Source: Eulemur rufifrons (Eukaryota > Chordata > Mammalia > Primates > Lemuridae). From it: a stretch of DNA of 64,000 nt. Both the position numbers and the translations under genes were made by a program. Positions within the stretch are counted from its first letter, which is position 1. The number at the start of each line of letters is the position of its first letter. Positions 1-12,240 of the stretch are shown piece by piece. The stretch is taken from assembly GCF_041146395.1 (NCBI RefSeq), contig NC_090984.1, forward strand, positions 81,975,114-82,039,113, read 5' to 3'. The notes under the pieces were generated by a model. It was not told where the DNA came from and did no database searches. It saw nothing but the letters and a program-made list of their open reading frames with translations.

Positions 1-517
1 CAGAAAATGAGAGCAACAGGAAGAGAGCATTGCTTCCAGTAATGAGAACATTGGGGAGTGAGCTGAATAATGAGGGCATTTTTGCACCTGGACTGATGAG
101 ACAGCAATTAGCTATGGCATTACAAAAAGCAACATAAAGATTGTTTGATTTGCATTTTGTTTTTAGTTGTGAGCAAATAAGTATGATTCTCTAAGGATAT
201 AGTTTAGACCTCATTGCACCAAAATACTGAGGTCAAAGTGGTGATAAATGTTATGGCAGTGGGCTCTGTGAGCCATATTTCAGTCTACATAAAATGTCTC
301 AGAGGCTGAAGTATTGGGGCTGCCATACCCAGATGCCATACTCAGACTTTAATAAAAATGTATTTTGTCTGATTCTTGATCATGGAGCTTCTCTTCTCCC
401 ACATTGTGCAGCCTATCTCTGGGTCCCTCAAAGTGCAAATAAAATAGAAGGAAACAAGATCAGTAGAGAGGAAAGTAGTGCCTATTTATGTGTATCTGGT
501 CATAGGTCAAAATCAAG

Positions 518-553
<36 letters not shown>

Positions 554-3060
554 TGTGTGTGTTTGAAGACAGGTAGGTAGGTGTGCTGGACAGCTTATGA
601 CTGTCCCTTCACATCCTTTCTCTGCTCTTCTCCACCTGCTCCATGCCCTAAGAGGCCCACCTAGATGTACTACACTAACAGGCTCCCTCAAGCTTTGGTG
701 TCCCATTAGACTCAGCTGATGGGATCATTGAAAAAAAAAGACTGGAGGGGAGGTAGAGCATGAGGTCGAGATGTTTATTTACTTAGTTTGTTCCCTGTAG
801 GGTCTCTGCAGGCTGCCACAGCCTTTAAGATCACAGCTCCTGTCACTCAGCCCTCTCTACACAACTCAATCACCAGGTCTCCAAGTCGCACCCTCCTCTG
901 GCCAATGAGGCTTAGGGTTGGCCATGGCAACCCCTGTTACCAGCTTCCAGACAGGCACTATCCTTGTTCCTCTGCACCGAGTGCCTTTATTATTATTATT
1001 ATAAACAGTCCCTTTATTATTAACTATTCTTCAAATGCCTACTTTGAGTTTGTCCACTATTTTCTTCTGAGACCTTGGTTGATAAGTAGGTATGCATATA
1101 TTCCTTGCTCTAGAAAAAAATTCTCTTTTCTCCATTAGCATGATACTCCTTGAATGTTTCTATGGCCCAGAATCTCTTAGGTCATTTTCAGAAGCCACCC
1201 CTGAGATGAGGATTTGGATGCAAGAGTTGAATTAAAGATATGTGACAGGAAAACCCTGTAAGGGTGGATGTTGCTAGTGAGGAGCAAGACAGAGAAAGGA
1301 GGGAAGAAGCCAAGCAAAGGTGTTATTTTGGGCAAAATCCCAGCCTCAGCCTAATGCTGAGTGGAGCTCTGGAGCATAAATTACACTTGAGAATTTGCTC
1401 TGACTTGAGTGAGGGGAGCTTGGCTTTCAATCTCCTGCACTTACTGGTGTAAGTCATTGGCCGTTGGCACCTCAGGATAACAGTAAACTCCTGGGCACGT
1501 CCAATTCTCCATGCAAATGGTGAAACTCCAGTAGTCCAAGGGAAATCTTCTGAAGATAATTGCAGGAGCTAATCGTTATGAAAACAAAGCACATTGAAGC
1601 TGGGGCATGGGTGCCCAGAACCAGTCAAACGGAACCAAGGGCACCTGGGCAGAGCACCATCAATTTATGCTTCACATGTATCTCCTGCAATCTGGAGGTA
1701 TTTAGGGAGGGGAGACACGCTGATTATAAATCAGCTTAATGGTGGAGTTATTCATAGAGGGGAGAGGGTTATTTTTGATGCTAAGGGGGCACACTCTTTG
1801 AAAAAGCATAGCATATTAGTCAAATAGTATTTGCTTTCAATGGACTCAGTTAATAGACTTTGAAATTAGTAAGAGTCAAATCAAGGTTTATAGTCTTCTT
1901 AAAAAGCAAAGGCATCTGTGTGGAAATCTTAGCTATCAGATGCAGGCAGTAGTTCTATGGTAAGTGTGCATGTGGTCGGTTGTGGTGCAGTGGGGAGTGT
2001 ATCAGCACTTGCCATTTTCCTCTGAAGCTTCTAACACTTGGAAATTTGTCATAGAAGCTTTTCTCATCTGCAGTTCAAACACTCTTCAGCAGGAATTTAG
2101 CTGAAGTTGAAATCACCATCTGGTATCTCATATTGAACCAGGCTCTTTGTGTGCCAAGAATGTCTTCTTTTGGCAATGACGTTGACTGTGATCTTTCAAA
2201 AATGTTTCTTGGGTTGGCATTCTTGACTGAACAGAGCAAGCAGCCTGTCTTGGAATTGAGGAAGAGATGTGCTGAGCAAGTTGTTGCCCCAGGAAGAAAA
2301 GTGCGAGGTAAAAAGTTGAAGTTTTGAGGTTTTGAAACTCCAGAAGTCATGTCTTTTATTACTGAGCTAAAAACCAGCTATGAAAAAAAAAATCAGCAAA
2401 ATGATTAGTAGCAGCAAAATGTTGTATAAGGAGTAGTCAGTTTGAATCAATAACTGCTATTTAAGCACTCACGAGGTGCAAAGTGATAGCCTGCTTGCTG
2501 TAGGGACCGCAAGGATGCCTAAGAAGTGGCCTTTGCCCACAAACAGTTCACGATGCACTGGCTGGGGGGAGGGGATAACTGTTCATGATTAGGAGGACAC
2601 AAGGCAGACTATACTAGGAGCGTAGCTGACATTGTCTCCCTCCTCCCAGATGCTCTGGGATCCCGTTTACCATTTGGGTGTCTCCTCCATCAGCTCAGAT
2701 GCACTTTTGCTGCCATTGGCCTGCACCTATGACTATCCTTTGGTGGCTGCCCTTGGGTCACTGTGCACAGATGCACAGAGCAGAAAGTGCTTGGCAGCTT
2801 AATCCCTAGCTCGTGACTGCTCAGTGTGGGAGAAAGCAAGCCCAGCTCCCTTGCCTTACAGAAGGACGTAAATTAATGTCTGGAGTTTCCCTATGGAATT
2901 GAGCTACGCTACTCCCATGGGACTTTGACCAAATTCTCACCCTTGCTTCATCTCTTTCCCTTCCCTGTCTTACTTCCCTCATTCATTTACTTGTCTCTTC
3001 TGGGAGCATTTCCTTAACAAAACTCTTCCCTACAAATCCTCCTCTCAGGGTCTGCTTCTG
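1..3060. other. Intergenic sequence, no gene found
   Basis: No frame in this stretch resembles a known protein, and no exon-like block with paired splice sites was seen. It contains a GA dinucleotide run near 520-550 followed by a short TG run, and a short TTA run near 990-1005. Base composition is mildly AT-rich and typical of mammalian intergenic DNA. Diverged repeats too old to recognise by eye may be present. Confidence 0.6.
520..563. repeat. GA then TG microsatellite
   Basis: A run of about fourteen GA units passes directly into a short GTGTGT run. A chance open frame reads it as alternating Arg-Glu, which is an artefact. This is ordinary simple-sequence DNA, likely polymorphic in length. 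Confidence 0.9.
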
Positions 3061-3074
3061 GGAAGCTGACAAGG

Positions 3075-3760
3075 GGCATAATATGAACATGAACAAAGTT
3101 CAGAAAGCACAGAAAGGAGTGACGAATTCTGCCTGGAGGCCAAGGAAGATTCCGTAAAAGGCAAGGGCATTTGAGAGAGGCCTTGAAAGATAATTTGGAT
3201 TTTGCCAGACAGATGGAGTTGAGAAATATCATGATAAGTCTGGGGAAAATCCATATAGGAAAGAAGAATGAAGGTAATAGTGGGGAGTGGTAGGGCATGA
3301 GGCTGCTGAAGTGGGTTGGGACTAACCAGAGAAGAGTCTTGAATGTCATCAAAGAGTTTGAATTTTAAAAAATTAGCAATAGTGAGCCACTGTAGGTTTT
3401 TGAGCAGGGGAGAAATATGATAAATCTCTCTTTCAGGAAAATAATTGAATGGAAATGTAAAAGAAGGATAAGAAATAAAGAGAAGAAGCCAGATTGAGGG
3501 TCATTGCAATACTCCAGGAGGGGATGATGAGAGACTGACTTAAGGTCCTTGACATGGGAATGAACAGAAACGATGGCTCTAGAGATCAAATGATCTGACT
3601 TGGCAACTAATTGGATATAGGTGGCAAAAATGTGAGAGGTCAAAAGTGGCTGAGGTGTTGGGTTGGATCAGAATGGATGACGGTGCCATCAACCAAGAGA
3701 GAGAAACCAGGAGAGGAAGGTCAGACTACAGAAAAGTCAGTTAGTTCATTTTTTGGATAT
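3075..3760 (+). repeat. Probable L2 LINE 3' fragment
   Basis: The text (gain of a few animal-wide phrases such as GGCAAGGGCATTTGAGAG and a gene-like GAGCAGGGGAGAAATATGAT block) resembles the internal 3' part of ancient L2 elements in plus orientation. It is strongly diverged and has no usable open frame. The assignment is by recall of the family and the borders are approximate. The next 0.7 kb, to 4,435, shows nothing recognisable. Confidence 0.45.
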
Positions 3761-4435
3761 GTTGAACTAGGAGCCACCTGAAAAAAAATCCCCACCAACT
3801 CAAAAAAATTTGAATGGAATCTGAAAGTAATCAGAGAATGAAAAACAAACAAAAAATTTCAGGATATTCAGATATTTGTAAAGTTCTGTTCAAGGTTAGA
3901 GCAAAGAGATACTTTTCAAAATTAGCTCTTTAGATGGGAATCAAAATGACAAAATCAACAACAGAAAACTTAGGCACCCTTTAGGAATAAGAACACTTAA
4001 AATTCACCAATGACAAAAATGCAATGCTTCAGTTTCAACCATGATTTTACTCTGCTGACTAAGACTAAAGTGGAGAGTCTATATGGTCTAAAGATTAGAA
4101 CTGATATGTTAAATCTATACAGCTGTTTGGAGCAATCTGTGAAAGCAAAGTCCTATGACAATGCTGCTGAAAGCAAGACAAAAATAGTGCTTTCAGTGTT
4201 CACAGCCTATTATCTGTCTAATGTAACCAGCTTTTTGTAGAGGGGCTATTGGAGTAGTAGTCCCATTAACTGACAGTGGCCATTTCCTGGCCCTTAATTA
4301 TTGCTGTCATTTGCTTATGACCCTGTATTGATTTAAAAAAAAAAAAATCAATATGCCCACGTAGGAACTGGCATCTCTGCATTGTGTTGACATTTTAGCA
4401 GTGCACAATTAGACGAAAAAGCACAAATCCAATTC

Positions 4436-4735
4436 TTTTTGTTTTTTTTTTAGATGGAGTCTCACTATTGCCCAGGCTAGAGTGCAGCGCAGAGGCATCA
4501 TCATAGATCATTGCAACCTCAAACTCCTGGACTCAAGCCATCCTCCTGCCTCAGCCTCCCAAGTATCTAGGACTATAGGCGTGTGCCACCATGCCTGGCT
4601 AATTTTTCTATGTTTTGTAGGGACGAGGGTCTCACTCTTGCTTAGGCTGGTCTGGAACTCCTGGCCTGAAGCCATCCTTGTGTCAGCCTCCCAGAGTGCT
4701 GGGATTATAGGTGTGAGCTACCGCACCCGGCACAA
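4436..4735 (-). mobile_element. Alu SINE, older type, minus strand
   Basis: A T-rich stretch is followed by the reverse complement of an Alu dimer: the GAGTCTCACTATTGCCCAGG end, the CCTGCCTCAGCCTCCCAAGT block and the GTGTGAGCTACCGCACCCGG head. It lacks the duplicated middle linker seen in other Alus of this window, so it belongs to an older, AluJ-like stratum. It is diverged and has short flanking similarity (AATTCTT) as a possible target-site duplication. Confidence 0.9.
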
Positions 4736-4944
4736 GTCGAAATTCTTGTTTGTTTATTTACTTTTTTAATAGACAGGGTCTCTTTGGGTTTTTTTGTTCT
4801 GTTGCCCCAAATTCTTAAAAAATGTTTCAGTTTGAGAAAAAGTCTACTTTATACAAGATACATTGTTTCAAACACCAAAGAATTATAGGGCAGCTGAGAG
4901 GTCTTAGTACTCTGTAACAATGTTACATTTAAATTCTTCTCTTT

Positions 4945-5257
4945 GCCAGGTGCCTTAGGCCTGTACTTCCAGGTGCTTAGGAGCCTGAGGTGGGGGCAGG
5001 GGAATGTTTAAGGCCAGGAGTTGAAGAGAAGTCTGGGAAACAGAGAGACCACCTTATCTCTAAAAAAATTTTTAAAAATTAGCCAGGCATGGTGGCATGT
5101 GCCTGTAGCCCAGGTTTTCAGGAGGATGAGGCAGGAGGATCACTTGAGCCCAGGAGTTTAAAGCTACAGTGAGCTGTGATCGCACCACTGCACTCCAGCC
5201 TAGGGGGACAGAGTGAGACCCTAGTCGCTAAAAAAAAAAAAAAAAAGAAAGAAAAAA
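4945..5257 (+). mobile_element. Alu SINE, older diverged copy
   Basis: A plus-strand Alu dimer begins near GCCAGGTGCCTTAGGCCTGT and has an ordinary middle A-rich linker. Its right arm carries GCACTCCAGCCTAGGGG, and it ends in a long A tail. The left arm is heavily mutated, suggesting an old insertion. Its opposite orientation to the Alu at 4,436-4,735 makes the two an inverted Alu pair only about 200 bases apart. Confidence 0.88.
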
Positions 5258-5433
5258 TTATTATCTTTGAGAACCCTTAATACTTGGAAACTCTAACACT
5301 TCTTCCTGTCCTAAATAAGATGTAGGTCTCCGAAGCAAAGGTATGCATGGAAATAATGGAGACAGAGAAGACAGAAAAAACAGAGAGCAAGAGAAGGAAG
5401 GCAGTAGTTGTGTTTACTCATTCAATCTCTTCC

Positions 5434-5480
5434 TTCCCTCCCTCCTTCCCTTCCTCCCTCCCTCCCTTCCCCACCTCCAG
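5434..5480. repeat. CCTT/CCTC pyrimidine-rich simple repeat
   Basis: An interrupted run of CCTCC and CTTCC units forms a polypyrimidine tract on the plus strand. A short L2-like fragment (the GCGCTAGGAACTGTACTAGG type of phrase) follows at about 5,485-5,580. The rest of 5,258-5,825 shows nothing gene-like. Confidence 0.75.
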
Positions 5481-5825
5481 GAATACGAACTGTGCGCTAG
5501 GAACTGTACTAGGAGCTGGAGCTATCATACCGAACAAGTGAAACATACATGATCTCTACCCTCATGGAATGTTAACTCTATCATACCTGATTTAAGATTC
5601 TACGTGTAAATGAAAGATAATGTCACTTGTTCTTTAGATCTGTTTTCTCTCTTCTTCATATTGTATATTAAAGCATCCCAGGTTCACCCCATTTGTTAGG
5701 CAAATGTGCTAAGCGTAACCCACTTAGGCTGCCTTCATTTGAAATCCAACTTTCCCACTTAATAGTTGTGTACACTTGGTCAAGTGACTTAAATTTTGAC
5801 CCTCCATCTCTTCACTTAAAAACTC

Positions 5826-6166
<341 letters not shown>

Positions 6167-6181
6167 TAAAAACTTATATAT

Positions 6182-7036
6182 TAAGAACACATGGGGCAAA
6201 GGACATGAACAGAAATTTTTCAAAAGAAGACAGAAAAACGGCCAACAAACATATGAAAAAATGCTCAACATCTCTAATCATCAGGGAAATGCAAATCAAA
6301 ACCACAATGAGATATCACTTAACTCCAGTGAGAATGGCCTTCATCAAAAAGTCCCATAACAACAAATGTTAGCATGGATGCGGAGAGACAGGAACACTCA
6401 TACACTGCTGATGGGACTACAAACTAGTGCAACCTCTGTGGAAAGCAATTGGGAGATACCTTAAACAGATACAAGTAGACCTACCATTTGATCCAGCAAT
6501 CCCATTATTGGGCATCTACCCAAAAGAACAAAAGACATTCTATAACAAAGATATCTGCACCCGAATGTTTATAGCAGCACAATTCACAATTTCAAAGATG
6601 TGGAAACAGCCCAAGTGCCCATCAATACATGAGTGGATTAATAAAATGTGGTATATGTGTACCATGGAGTACTACTCAGCTATAAAAAACAATGATGATA
6701 TAGCACCTCTTATATTTTTCCGGATAGAGTTGGAACCCATTCTACTAAGTGAAGTATCCCAAGAATGGAAAAATAAGCACCACATGTACTCACCATCACA
6801 TTGGTTTCACTGATCATCACCTAAGAGCACATTTAGAAATAAAATTGATCGGGTGTCGGGCAGATGTGGGTGGGGAGGGGATGGGTGTATACATACATAA
6901 TGAGTGCAATGTGCACTGTCTGGGGGATGGACACGCTTGAAGCTCTGACTCTGGGTGGGGGGCAAGGGCAATATACGTAACCTAAACTTTTGTACCCCCA
7001 CAATATGCTGAAATAAGAATAATAATAAAAAAAAAG
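6182..7036 (+). mobile_element. 5'-truncated L1, ORF2 C-terminus plus 3' UTR
   Basis: The block encodes the C-terminal part of L1 ORF2. A frame at 6,427-6,813 reads through phrases such as DPAIPLLGIYPKEQK and MEYYSAIKNN, and the segment before it lies in another frame, so the copy is frameshifted. A G-rich 3' UTR and an A-rich tail end near 7,036. Imperfect AAGAAYAYRTG-like sequence on both sides may be the target-site duplication. The copy is dead and cannot mobilise itself. The 600 bases after it show nothing recognisable. Confidence 0.9.
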
Positions 7037-7654
7037 AATATGTGCCTCACAGGATGTTGTGAAGAATACAAGAGTTAATTCATTTAGAACTTAGGGCTCT
7101 GGGTCACCGTGAGTGATCAATTGATTTTAGCCATTAACTGTTCTTACCATGCACAGTCATAAAAAGATAAAGCAGACTATATTTTCGAGGAGCTTACAGT
7201 CTTGCAGGTGGAGACAGAAGGGTACATAGATAAAGGCAATAAAGTGTAGCGGGTGAAATGATGAAGAAGGTTTAGGCAATAATGGGGGGTCAAAGCAGGG
7301 AGTGGTGAATTCTTTTGGTCAACTCTTTTCAGACAGATATAATATCAATCCAAAGTAGTTTCTTGTTTCCCTGACCCTTCGGTAAATGATCCTTCCCTAT
7401 TAAATGCCTGTTTTGCCTGCTTTATTTCTCCATATTTATTCCACTGTGAATAATTACATAAGCACAAATAAAAGCTTTTCAAGAAGGGACTTTGTGGTCC
7501 CTCTTTATTTGCACTCTTAATAAAGGACCTTACCATAGTTGGGGAGACTAGATTACATTTACCTGATTGCTTATGTTCAGGGCCGTATTTCTCACAGAAA
7601 CCAAAATTGTTTGTACAAAGGGAAAACAGGCTTTTTCTCATCCTGGATGGTAGT

Positions 7655-8790
7655 CTTATTCCTTCTGCCAGTGACTAGCTAGGTCATGGACATATGATTT
7701 AATTCTGGCCAGTGGGACCCAAGGGGAAGCAAGCTGGGGGTTCTGGGAAAGACTCAACAACACAAGACTAATGGCAGGAAACACCACTAGTCTTCTCTGG
7801 ATGTTGCTGGTCTGCATGTGATGTCTGACGCTGCTGCAGCCATCTTGTAACCACGAAGGGAGATATTGCCGACATCTTAGGGATAGCAAAGAAGAAAGAT
7901 GGAAATCAAGTGTGTCCCTGAAGACGTCTTTGAACTGCTAAATTTACCAAACTTGGACCTTGATCCATCTCCAATCTTCTTCTTGTGTGAGAAAATAACC
8001 CCTTACTTGTTTAAACTGCCTTTAGTGGGTTTTCTGATAATTTTCATTCAATTCTTTCCTTCAGTGGCCTATATTATTGTTGCTAAGTATTTGGGACATT
8101 TCCTGGCAGGAAGATTGTACATGTTCTCTCTTTTTAAGCCCTGGCCATGGAACTTGCTTGGACCAATGAACTAGGAACAGCATGATGGGATATTTCCAGG
8201 CAAAAGCTTTAAGAGGCAACATGTAGGGCTGGGCGTGGTGGCTCATGCCTGTAATCCTAGCACTCTGGGAGGCCAAGGTGGACAAATTGTTTGAGCTCAG
8301 GAGTTTGAGACCAGCCTGAGCAAGAGTGATATCCCGTCTCTACTGAAAAAATAGAAAGAAATTAGCTGGACAACTAAAAACATATAGAAAAAATTAGCCG
8401 GGCATGATGGCACTTGCCTGTAGTCCCAGCTACTTGGGAGGCTGAGGCAGTAGGATCGCTTAAGCCCAGGAGTTTGAGTTGCTGTGAGCCAGGCTGACAC
8501 CACAGCACTCACTCTAGCCCGGGCAACAGAGTAAGACTCTGTCTCAAAGAAAAAAAAAAAAAAAAAGAGGCAACATGTGGTTTGCCATTTTTCCCCTCAG
8601 GGAAGCATACTGAGATGAAGCCTTTGTCAGCCTTGTTTCTCCGGGACTACGGTAAGTAGGACCTTCTTGTCCCTCCCACAATGGACTTGGTGGCATGGAC
8701 AGGAAATAAACATTATCATTTTAGCTGCTGAAGTTTTGTTATTTTTGTTACCACAGATAAATCCAGTCTAGCTGACTGGTAGACATACTA
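7655..8790 (+). repeat. Ancient interspersed repeat, class not assigned, split by an Alu
   Basis: Two segments, 7,655-8,210 and 8,579-8,790, contain phrases typical of an old LTR or DNA-transposon repeat, such as CTGGCCAGTGGGACCC, GCTGCTGCAGCCATCTTG and a GGAAATAAACATTATCATTT tail. A younger Alu lies between them. I cannot name the family from memory, and a chance 91-residue frame at 7,899-8,174 has no recognisable protein similarity. Sequence from 8,790 to 9,300 shows nothing. Confidence 0.4.
8225..8564 (+). mobile_element. Alu SINE with duplicated linker
   Basis: This is a full Alu dimer on the plus strand with the duplicated middle linker (GAAAGAAATTAGCTGGACAA then AAAATTAGCCGGGC) and the CACTCACTCTAGCCCGGG right-arm form. 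It is flanked by a perfect 14-base target-site duplication, AAGAGGCAACATGT, at 8,211-8,224 and 8,565-8,578. The perfect duplication indicates a relatively recent insertion. Confidence 0.96.
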
Positions 8791-9304
8791 AAAGCTATAG
8801 TAACTAAAAACAACGAAGTGAAGGCTATAGCTTGAGGTGTAGGAGCTTAACCCTGGGTTGCTAGGGAACTGGCTGGGAGCAAGATATGTCAATGACCAAA
8901 CAGTTACTGGAAAGGACAGACTCACTGCTGCTCACTCCATACACTTCCTGGTTGGTGAGCTGAGCCTTGGAACAGTATGTAATTTAATCCAAATAATGTT
9001 TTGAAAATGTTCTCACTTCAATGCATTATTCAGAGTAAATTAATCACAACTTATTAAGTGTCTCTTTGGTATCTCTGACAGTCACCTTATCACTTTGCCC
9101 CACCATGGTCTTATTTATTTACTTATTTGTTTAATAATGACCTTGCTATGTATGCACCCTTCTAACAACCCCCTCAACAGACTCCTACCAACAGGGTTTT
9201 TGGTAACAGCTCAGTGATCATATGGTTGAAGTTTTGTTGCAAAAATATGAAATGAGGGTGACATGGTGGTGGTTGGGACAGGAGGATGATGATGATGAGA
9301 TGAT

Positions 9305-9575
9305 AGATAATACTTACATACCACTTGCTCTCTACCAGGTGTCATTCTGAGCACTTTATATATAGTAACTCACTTAATCCTCACCTTAGAAGGCCGGTAT
9401 TATTATTTTTCTTTTACAGATGAGAAAACAGAGGCACAGCGAGATTAAGTATAATATCTTGTCCAAGGTCACTGAAGTAAAATGTGGCGATACTCAGGTT
9501 CCATTCCAGGGAATCTGGTTCCAGAGTTGTGTTCTAGCTCTGATGCTTAACTATGCAGGGAGAGGGTCATTCTTG
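9305..9575 (+). repeat. MIR SINE
   Basis: The order of phrases matches the MIR family: an ACCAGGTGTCATTCTGAGCA section, ACTCACTTAATCCTCACCTT, then TTTTACAGATGAGAAAACAG and GGCACAGCGAGATTAAGT. The copy is nearly full length and diverged, as expected for a mammal-wide element. A 74-residue frame inside it is accidental. From 9,576 to about 10,590 no gene or clear repeat was seen. Confidence 0.8.
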
Positions 9576-10589
9576 GGGCAGCAGTTCTTCAAGAAGCAGT
9601 GGGGCCCAGAGGTTAAGAGCCCAGGTAAGCTTCACCTAACTTAAATCCTAGCTGGGTATTGTTTTGCAATTTGCAAAACATGGCTACAAACTGGTTTCCT
9701 CAGTCATAGGATGGTGCTGCTGATAGTTCTGTTTTCTGAGAGTGGTGAAGAGTGAAGTAACCGAAGCGTGTGAAGGCCCCAGTGTTGAGCGGGGCCTTGA
9801 TATCCACCCACTGAATGGCACTGGGGCTGCTAGAGCCATCTAGGGCAGACCCACAGAGGGACAGAAATCTTGAGTGCATCAAGAATCATGCACAAATATG
9901 GAATAAACTTCTCTAGGAGTCTGTAGGAGGGTGTGGATCACAAGGCCTGGGAAAGTGGGCTGGGGAGTCACTTCTGGGCCCTGCAGGTGCAGCAGTGGCT
10001 GAGACGCACTTGGTGCACTGCAGTGGATGGCTGGGTAAGCCGTGTGGACCAACTGTGATATTCCAAGGCTGGGGGCAGTTTCCCAAGGCATAAAAGGGGT
10101 GTGTGGATGTGCATATGGGTGGGGAGGTAAGGGCAAGGGGCTTGGATCTAAAATTGTTTCAGAAAAATCTTTGGAAATGTAGCTCAAGAGAAATAACAAC
10201 ATTTGGGAAAATGAAATTATCTGTCAGCAAGTCTGATAGGCTTTATCTCTAACATATATTTCAATTTTGAACATTTCCCACCATCCCCACTGTGGCCACT
10301 GCTAACACCCTATTTAAGGTCACCACAGTGTCTCTCCTAGACTTCTTTGTCAGTCTCCTAGCTGGTCCCCGGGGTTCTATTCTCATCCCTGCCTGTAGAG
10401 GGAAAAACCAAACTGTTTTTCTCTATACTCAACACGGAACACTTCTGGTCACTAAAATGTGTGAGTTTTTTCCCCATGAACTAACAGTTCTCCAACACCA
10501 GCTGGGTATCCTATAATTCAATTCAATTCTGATGCTCACTGGAGTAACAGCTCAGTCCCACAAGACTGCCCTGACTTCAGATGCCAATC

Positions 10590-11640
<1,051 letters not shown>

Positions 11641-11689
11641 ACTGTCCCATCCATTTGCCTCATGGTAGACAGAGTGATATTTTTAAAAC

Positions 11690-12240
11690 ATGCAATCAGT
11701 TCCTGTGGCTTCTTCTCTTTCTTAGAATATAACCCCAACTCTTTACTACATAATCTGGCCTTGCCTCATTCCTGGGTCTCGTCTCACTCTCCCCATCCTC
11801 CCTCTTCCCTACACGCTAGTCCCACCGGCTGTCTTTCTGTTATATATTAACACACCAAGCTCCTTCCTGCCTTGGGGTCTTGGCATTGGCTAGAATGCTT
11901 CACCGCCCCCAGCCCCCAGTACACACACTCCTGCCCCAGCTCTCTGCAAAGCTTCCTCTGGTCTTGATCCAAACATCATTTTTTCCAATTTCCTGATCAC
12001 CTTGTCCCTATCCCCCTGCCCCACCCGCTTCTCAGCCACCACTGATCCCATTAGCAGATTTCATATTCATCATCGCATTCGTCACTATCTGATATGGGCA
12101 TGTTTGTTCATTTGCTTGTGTATGGGTTTGTTGCCATCCTCCCCATTAGACGACGTGGGCCGTGTTTGCCTCACTCACGGCTGTACCCAGCACTACATCA
12201 GTTCCCAGTGCACAGAGGCTCCGGAAATTAAGAAATAAGT
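11690..12240 (+). repeat. L2 LINE 3' fragment
   Basis: A pyrimidine-rich plus-strand stretch includes CTCTTTACTACATAATCTGGCC-like and GCCTTGGGGTCTTGGCATTGG-like phrases. It ends with a GACGACGTGGGCCGTGTTTG and CCCAGCACTACATCAGT tail. This is the usual layout of diverged L2 3' regions. No intact coding frame remains. Confidence 0.55.

Noticed and set aside
520..550. Arg-Glu repeat protein segment
   Set aside because: It is simply the translation of a GA microsatellite.
6427..6813. 128-residue frame that looks like a real protein
   Set aside because: It is the C-terminal remnant of L1 ORF2 in a truncated, frameshifted copy, not a host gene.
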